The translations under genes were made by a program, and so were the position numbers. Of a stretch of DNA of 44,042 bases, positions 39,262 to 44,042 are shown one piece after another. Location of the stretch: the IMG/VR virus record IMGVR_UViG_3300030406_001289, positions 563-44,604 of that record; one strand, written 5' to 3'. Each line of letters opens with the position of its first letter. Position 1 is the stretch's first letter. The DNA is from a virus. A model generated the notes under the pieces. That model was not told where the DNA came from. It saw nothing but the letters and a program-made list of their open reading frames with translations, and did no database searches.

Positions 39262-39867
39262 TTATCCCATCATTAGTGTTGTAGGCTCTTCTTCTTCTTG
39301 AGGGTCATCTTCCATGTCCATAGCCATCATGTCATCGTCCATAGGCATCATGGAATCCATACCGTCTGGTGGAGCCATCATGCCAGATGGTTCTTCCATC
39401 ATGTCATCATCCATGTCACCTTCCATTGCCATACCTTCTTCGCCCTCTTCTCCTTCAGCTAAAGTTGCAAGAACCTGATCTACTTGAGCCTGTCGTTGCA
39501 TGGCCCCTGATTCATCTCTTCTTGCGACCTCTATGTCTGCTTCCTGACCTATGAGAAGTATTAAATCTGTAAAAGGCTCTTTTAGTATAACGCCCATGTC
39601 AGCAGATATTTGACCCATCATAAATGCATTCATAAGTACGCCATCCACGATGGTGTCTGCTGTAATACCCATTTCAAGTAGTCGCACAGTATTGATTGCG
39701 TTTTCTTCTTCATTAACAAACTTTTCGTACAAAAACATATAGTACTCATCAGGATCAGAATAATCAGGGGGTGTCTCAAAAGGAACAGACCCTAATTCTC
39801 CAGATACTAATGATTGTCCTGGTATTGCACTTTCAAATTCACTGAACGCATTATCTTCCATAGCCAT
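39262..39867 (-). CDS. Acidic structural protein with Met/Asp-rich tail
   Basis: A 201-residue protein. The first 140 residues are helical (ENAINTVRLLEMGITADTIV, FTDLILLIGQEADIEVARRD). The last 60 are a Met/Asp/Glu/Pro low-complexity tail (DMDDDMMEEPSGMMAPPDGM). Such tails in virion proteins may be cleaved or stay flexible inside the capsid. Good AGGAG upstream. Function unknown. Confidence 0.6.
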   Translation of the reverse strand: MAMEDNAFSEFESAIPGQSLVSGELGSVPFETPPDYSDPDEYYMFLYEKFVNEEENAINTVRLLEMGITADTIVDGVLMNAFMMGQISADMGVILKEPFTDLILLIGQEADIEVARRDESGAMQRQAQVDQVLATLAEGEEGEEGMAMEGDMDDDMMEEPSGMMAPPDGMDSMMPMDDDMMAMDMEDDPQEEEEPTTLMMG

Positions 39868-39883
39868 AGCTTATTACTCCTTT

Positions 39884-40078
39884 TTAATCTGTTGTGTTTG
39901 TTTGTAACATACTACGTATAGCATCTTGATACGTTCTAGCTGTAGTAAATGTATCAGTAGGTGCTATTGGCTTAGACGTAGGTTTCTTTTGCTCTCTAAG
40001 TAATCTAGTTCTTTCAATGTCTGTTCTTGACAATGCAGTAGGAACTCTTACTCTACTAAACGGATTAGTTATTCCCAT
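39884..40078 (-). CDS. Small late protein of unknown function
   Basis: A 64-residue basic protein (MGITNPFSRVRVPTALSRTD...) with GAGGAGT upstream of its ATG. Its C-terminal half is Thr-rich (KPIAPTDTFTTARTYQDAIR). No family recognised. It sits between two virion genes. Confidence 0.55.
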   Translation of the reverse strand: MGITNPFSRVRVPTALSRTDIERTRLLREQKKPTSKPIAPTDTFTTARTYQDAIRSMLQTNTTD

Positions 40079-40091
40079 TTATAGTACTCCT

Positions 40092-41831
40092 CTATGATAA
40101 GAATGGTATTTTTAAATTGCTTGCAAATCCAACTATAGCTTCAGCACCCTTCTCTGTACCAGCTAGATTACCAAATATATTACCCAATATACTACCTGCT
40201 GCACCCAAGAAACTGCCACCACCTTCTTTTCCTCTAGCGGCTGCTTCTGCTTGTAGTGTAGCTATAGCTAAGTTGTTTTGTCTCTGTAGATCATTTTGAC
40301 CAGACTGATAGAAATAGTCGGCCTCATCTCTAGCTAACTGTACAAGATTATTTAGCGCAGTATTAGATCTATTAAGAATAGCGGTAGCATTAAATTGGTT
40401 AGCTGCATTCTTAGCTGCAGTATTTGCGGTGTTTGTTTGTCTTCTAAAGACAGCATTTGCTTGTGCTATGGCTAGTTGGTTTCTAGAATAAAACTCATCT
40501 TTTGCCCTAGCCGTGTTCACATTAAACTGTGCGATAGCATTTGCCTGACCTGCATTATATTGAGATATTGCAGTTCGTTGACTAGCGTTGTTTAAATTTA
40601 CTGCCTGTTGCAAATTACTAAAGAATTGATCTGTCTGGTTTTTACTGGTTGCGTTAAATTTACGTGTAGCGTTTATCTCAGCTGCATCAGTAAACAGGCT
40701 CTGCACCCTGTTCTGTGTATTTAATACGGCTGTTTGTTGTCTAATGTCCAACTCTTTTATGTCGGCAGTTAGTAGGTTTGCTGCGTTTGTTATTTCTGCC
40801 TGTTGCCTGTTACTTAGGTTCTGCTGTTGGAACTGTGCATATATCTGTGCATCTGCTTGTGCTATAGGTAGTCCTGATTTTAGTGCAGTCTCTAATAACA
40901 TCTCTTGATATACGCCACTAGATGCAGTTATTCCCCTACGTGCCAGTATATTCTCTGCCCCTTGTATGGCGTTTGCTGCCCAAGGTGGTACGGAGTCACC
41001 TGCAAAGTCCTCCATTATAATACCTAGTTGACCCTTTACAGTTGATCTTGCATCTACCTCCTCCTGTTGCGCTCTTACTAATCGTATATCATTTACAAAT
41101 TGCTCTGCTTCCATGTCTTGTTGAGCTATTGCATTTGCTACTGTCTGGGCTGAAGACACATTTGCGTCAGTTCTAGTAACCTGTTGTGCGTCTGTTACAC
41201 CTGCTAGTGTCTGTCCTGCTGCTAAATCTCTAGTTTGGAATGCGGGGTCTGTCCGATCTATGATTGTTCCTGGTGCGTTAGGGTCTATTTGTTCTGCTGT
41301 TAGTCTTGCACCAGAGGGCAGTTTTGCATTAGGATCTTGCGATATATCTGTTTGTACACCTTTAGCACTTTGATACCCAAACGGATCTACTAATCCTCTT
41401 TGACCAGCTGCATCTTGTATAAATGCTTGAGCAGTTGTATCTGTAGGGGTTCCTTGAAAACCTTGACTTATAGCAACTGCCCTAGTATCTAGCTGTTGAG
41501 TTGTTACGTTGGGGTTTACGGATGGATCGCCCAATCGCTGATCTACTATCTCACCGCCCAATAAGTCGCCACGTATCTGAAATGCCTGTTGTCCTGTAGT
41601 TGGATCAGTAGTAACTACTGGGTTACCTTGCTCATCAAAGTTAAATAAATTAGGATTTGTAGTAGGCGTAGGCCCACCTTCAGGTATTACAGGGGCCATA
41701 GGAGCAGGGCTTTCGCCCTCTTCTTCCTTATTCTGCCTTTCTACTGCTTCTTTTATTTCAGCATCAGTAAGCTCACGAAACTCTCCATCTTGTCCTATAT
41801 TTGGATCAAATATTTGTAGTCCTGTTGCCAT
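40092..41831 (-). CDS. Internal virion protein with Gln/Asn/Ala-rich coiled-coil
   Basis: A 579-residue protein. The first half is a low-complexity Thr/Asp/Gln-rich segment. The second half is a long Ala/Asn/Gln helix with repeated AxxxFNxxxA spacing (QANAIAQFNVNTARAKDEFY, AKNAANQFNATAILNRSNTA). The C-terminus is a Gly-rich amphipathic segment (GGGSFLGAAGSILGNIFGNL) that may be membrane active. This fits an ejected core protein. The ribosome-binding site is weak. Confidence 0.6.
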   Translation of the reverse strand: MATGLQIFDPNIGQDGEFRELTDAEIKEAVERQNKEEEGESPAPMAPVIPEGGPTPTTNPNLFNFDEQGNPVVTTDPTTGQQAFQIRGDLLGGEIVDQRLGDPSVNPNVTTQQLDTRAVAISQGFQGTPTDTTAQAFIQDAAGQRGLVDPFGYQSAKGVQTDISQDPNAKLPSGARLTAEQIDPNAPGTIIDRTDPAFQTRDLAAGQTLAGVTDAQQVTRTDANVSSAQTVANAIAQQDMEAEQFVNDIRLVRAQQEEVDARSTVKGQLGIIMEDFAGDSVPPWAANAIQGAENILARRGITASSGVYQEMLLETALKSGLPIAQADAQIYAQFQQQNLSNRQQAEITNAANLLTADIKELDIRQQTAVLNTQNRVQSLFTDAAEINATRKFNATSKNQTDQFFSNLQQAVNLNNASQRTAISQYNAGQANAIAQFNVNTARAKDEFYSRNQLAIAQANAVFRRQTNTANTAAKNAANQFNATAILNRSNTALNNLVQLARDEADYFYQSGQNDLQRQNNLAIATLQAEAAARGKEGGGSFLGAAGSILGNIFGNLAGTEKGAEAIVGFASNLKIPFLS

Positions 41832-41854
41832 ATCACTATCTCTTTCTTTTTATC

Positions 41855-43957
41855 TTAGCCCACTCTTGGGTCTGGAGTAACTGGCCCTAGCGCACCTACT
41901 TGCCCTTGCTCTGCAACTTCCATAAGCCCTTTGTTTATGTTTTGAGTAGTTCGTTCTGCTACTCGCTCTGCTGCTAATACGGCAGGTAAAGATCCTGCTA
42001 CTGGTGCAGCTTGTGCCATCATACCCGTTGGTGCAGGTACTCCTGTAAGTTGCTCTGCTATTCTATTTGTTTGTAGGCCATATGTATTTGCTAGGTCTTT
42101 TAACTCAGTGGCGCGAGTATTTAATGTAGATAGAATATTTGCCCTATCTGCATTTGACAGGTTCTCAAAGTTTCTTAGTTGATTTGTTAATGCAGTTAAA
42201 TCGCTACCTATAGCTGAAGCCTGACTTCCTACGCCACTTATAGCAGTTGATAGCCCTGTTTGTCCAGTCATTAGACCTGCCTGACCTTGAAACAAAGTTG
42301 TAGGATCGCCTGTTGTAGGGTCAACTGGTGCCTCACCAATACCTTCCTGTATACCTGTTATACCTTGTTGTGCGGTAGTAAGGTCTTGGGCTAATCCTGC
42401 CTGACCACCAAACAATGTGGCATCTGGTGTAGGGGCTGTACCAATACGCCCTGTTATGTCTTCTTGTCCTGAAATAAGACCTGTAGTATCTTCTCTTATA
42501 CCAGCAGTTTGCCCCATTAAAGTTTGAGGTTGCCCAGTTGCTCTAGTTCCAATAAGATCAGAAACATCACTAATATCATCTCTTACGGGTTGTAGATTAG
42601 ATTCAGTTTGTAATGCATTTGCTGTAGCAGTGTTTACTGCTGTTGGTGACATTATACCTGCTGATGAAGAGCTTGGTTGTTCTGGAAGTGCATTTGCAAC
42701 AGCAGTTGCCACTTCACTGGCTATTGTAGAAGGTAGACCTGCTATCACAGATGCTAAATCAGGCCCTTCTTCCTCCCCATCTTCTGTATCTGTACCACCA
42801 GTACCACCAGTGCCTCCTGTACCACCAGTACCACCAGTGCCTCCTGTACCACCAGTACCACCAGTTGCACCATCAGTTGCACCACTAGCACCAGGAAGTA
42901 AAGCAGCATCTCCAATGTTAGGTCTAGGCAATACTCCTACCTCATATCCTGCTACAGGAAGTTGGTTGTTAGGATTCTGTACGTTTAACGCTGCCCTTTG
43001 CTCTGGGGTGCTTGAGTAGAAATCACGAATGTATCTCTGTGAGTCGGTCAAGCTCTGATCTGGCGTATTAACTAAATCTTGGAATGTGTCAAATACGCGA
43101 GTAGGATCGGGTTCTGCTGGAGACATTATTCCTGCCGATTGATCTACTGGAGGTTCATCTACTATAGGAGTGTCAGTAGTACGTATTCCTGGAGTATAAT
43201 TATCTACAGGTAGTTGAGCATTAGGTTGTTGTGCGTTTAATTGTCTCCTCACTTCTACGGGGCTAGAGTAAAAATTACGTATATATATTTGCTCTGGCGT
43301 AAGACTTTGATCTGGAGTGCTAATTAATTCCGCAAAAGAAAATTGTCTATTTGGATCTGGGGGAGTAACAGTAACTGTATTTTGTTCTGGCTGTGGCTCT
43401 GGCTGTGGCTCTGGCTGTGGCTCTGGTTCTGGTTCTGGTTCTGGCTGTGGCTCTGGTAACACAACATTTTGACCTTCTACAACAGGCGCACCAGGATTAA
43501 AGGGTCTATCTTCTTTAAACCCTTGTGATGTATAATGTTGTATTGCATATTTTGCTAATTCTAAAGAGTCTGCGCTACCGTCTTCCCTATATACACCTTT
43601 TTCAGTAGCATCTTGTTTAAGATCAGGGTTAGCCTCCACGTAATTACTTACTGCAGCAGGATCAAAACCTATAGTAGTTGGTAGTGATGGTATTTCAGAT
43701 GGCCCTGCTAATTGTCTTCCTGAAACAGGATCGGTTACAGTGGTGGTAAAAGTAGTAAGACCTCCTTGATCTAGAGGTTTAAGAAATACATTAGGAACAC
43801 CTATTGATCCCTCTCTATTTTCTCCCCCTCCAAATTGTTTAAAGTGATCTTCTACACTAGTAAATTCACCCCTAGATACTGCTTGTACGACATCTGGATT
43901 AGCCCTTGCGTACTGTTGAGGATTAAAACCCTCTGGTAATCTATATCTTTCAACCAT
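41855..43957 (-). CDS. Repeat-rich virion protein (Pro/Glu and Gly/Thr repeats)
   Basis: A 700-residue protein. The N-terminus holds two units of the 'Y...NPD...HY...G..E.R' type (FNPQQYARANPDVVQAVSRG and YVEANPDLKQDATEKGVYRE), a surface-protein spacer motif. Next is a Pro/Glu repeat (PEPQPEP) and two about 55-residue duplicated blocks (FAELISTPDQSLTPEQIYIR and FQDLVNTPDQSLTDSQRYIR). These are followed by a GGTGGTGGT run and a beta/coiled C-terminal half. Probably an elongated tail or fibre-associated component. Tandem repeats at the DNA level make its length prone to change. Confidence 0.6.
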   Translation of the reverse strand: MVERYRLPEGFNPQQYARANPDVVQAVSRGEFTSVEDHFKQFGGGENREGSIGVPNVFLKPLDQGGLTTFTTTVTDPVSGRQLAGPSEIPSLPTTIGFDPAAVSNYVEANPDLKQDATEKGVYREDGSADSLELAKYAIQHYTSQGFKEDRPFNPGAPVVEGQNVVLPEPQPEPEPEPEPQPEPQPEPQPEQNTVTVTPPDPNRQFSFAELISTPDQSLTPEQIYIRNFYSSPVEVRRQLNAQQPNAQLPVDNYTPGIRTTDTPIVDEPPVDQSAGIMSPAEPDPTRVFDTFQDLVNTPDQSLTDSQRYIRDFYSSTPEQRAALNVQNPNNQLPVAGYEVGVLPRPNIGDAALLPGASGATDGATGGTGGTGGTGGTGGTGGTGGTGGTDTEDGEEEGPDLASVIAGLPSTIASEVATAVANALPEQPSSSSAGIMSPTAVNTATANALQTESNLQPVRDDISDVSDLIGTRATGQPQTLMGQTAGIREDTTGLISGQEDITGRIGTAPTPDATLFGGQAGLAQDLTTAQQGITGIQEGIGEAPVDPTTGDPTTLFQGQAGLMTGQTGLSTAISGVGSQASAIGSDLTALTNQLRNFENLSNADRANILSTLNTRATELKDLANTYGLQTNRIAEQLTGVPAPTGMMAQAAPVAGSLPAVLAAERVAERTTQNINKGLMEVAEQGQVGALGPVTPDPRVG
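42794..42866 (-). repeat. 27-base tandem repeat coding GGT units
   Basis: The 27-base unit beginning at 42794 (accaccagtaccaccagtgc..., ending ctcctgt) occurs at 42794 and 42821 and, in part, at 42848. It is built of 9-base GGT-coding subunits. It encodes (GlyGlyThr)n in the virion protein. Slippage can change the copy number in multiples of three bases, keeping the frame. Confidence 0.8.
42930..43352 (-). repeat. Duplicated about 55-codon block in the repeat-rich virion gene
   Basis: Two copies (about 43190-43352 and 42930-43108) encode blocks with TPDQSLT, YIR(N/D)FYSS, LN.Q.PN.QLPV. Boundaries are approximate. The copies have diverged. Confidence 0.65.
43385..43456 (-). repeat. 6- and 12-base tandem repeat coding Pro-Glu/Pro-Gln
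   Basis: A run of TGTGGCTCTGGC 12-base units and GGTTCT 6-base units encodes alternating Pro-Glu/Pro-Gln. All units are multiples of three. Confidence 0.8.
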
Positions 43958-43958
43958 C

Positions 43959-44042
43959 TTACTTTCCCCTCTCTAATACTTTATCTAATTTATCCTCTAA
44001 CCTATGTAGAGCATCCGTAACCATTCTCATGTCCTCTCGTAG
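43959..44042 (-). CDS. C-terminal end of a late gene cut by the right edge
   Basis: The last 27 codons (LREDMRMVTDALHRLEDKLD...) and the stop of a minus-strand frame. It reads as a charged coiled-coil. Its stop lies one base before the ATG of the repeat-rich gene. Only the end is visible, so no function is proposed. Confidence 0.6.
   Translation of the reverse strand, partial: LREDMRMVTDALHRLEDKLDKVLERGK

Noticed and set aside
42794-42866. Possible CRISPR-like direct repeats
   Set aside because: Units are contiguous and coding with no spacers, so they are protein-coding tandem repeats.
1-44042. Signs of lysogeny (integrase, repressor, attachment site)
   Set aside because: No such gene or tRNA-end duplication is visible. 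The missing part of the genome cannot be excluded.

Overview
The window is most of the genome of a lytic marine podovirus of the HMO-2011 type, the lineage first isolated on the SAR116 alphaproteobacterium Puniceispirillum. The clearest marker is a family-A DNA polymerase with a DnaJ-like four-cysteine zinc finger between its exonuclease and polymerase domains. Around it sit a separate primase and DnaB-like helicase, T7-type endonuclease I, endonuclease VII, a B12-dependent (class II) ribonucleotide reductase, MazG, DUF3310 and DUF932. The head-tail order is podoviral (small terminase, large terminase, portal, scaffold, capsid, adaptor, nozzle). I see no RNA polymerase, integrase, repressor or tRNA gene. 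The DNA is AT-rich, and the host is probably a marine alphaproteobacterium; that is inference.

Layout. Two arms diverge from a gene-free 0.49 kb region (14.17-14.66 kb) and converge at about 29.9 kb. The minus arm starts at a perfect TTGACA-N17-TATAAT promoter and runs leftward through packaging, portal, scaffold, capsid, adaptor, nozzle and a tail-fibre gene cut by the left edge. It presumably continues through DNA missing from the window and re-enters at the right edge (44.0 to 30.0 kb) with repeat-rich tail or internal virion proteins, a 1418-residue internal protein, a holin, a GH24 endolysin and a cluster of very small Lys/Gly-rich proteins. The plus arm (14.6-29.9 kb) carries early and replication genes. 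One gene inside it (a GP88-like cysteine protein, 15.98-16.66 kb) is on the opposite strand and has its own promoter.

How the genes work together. Takeover and defence candidates come first: DUF932, an ArfA-like ribosome-rescue protein, a Mom-type adenine modification enzyme and MazG. The replication set follows (primase, helicase, PolA, a probable ssDNA-binding protein, an Fe-S PD-(D/E)XK nuclease). Nucleotide supply and host-DNA breakdown come last (ribonucleotide reductase, endonucleases I and VII). Transcription appears to depend on host sigma-70-like polymerase: at least five TTGACA-type promoters with 16-17 bp spacers lie at module boundaries, including one just upstream of the capsid gene. 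Many genes overlap by 1-8 bases (TAATG, ATGA), so translational coupling is widespread.

Most worth a second look: a 53-residue ArfA-like ribosome-rescue protein; a ribosome-modulation-factor-like protein; a 19-codon membrane micropeptide frame embedded in the primase gene behind a ribosome-binding site nearly identical to the helicase's; nested inverted repeats near the small terminase; face-to-face promoters sharing an A-tract; and repeated intergenic hairpin motifs in the capsid module.
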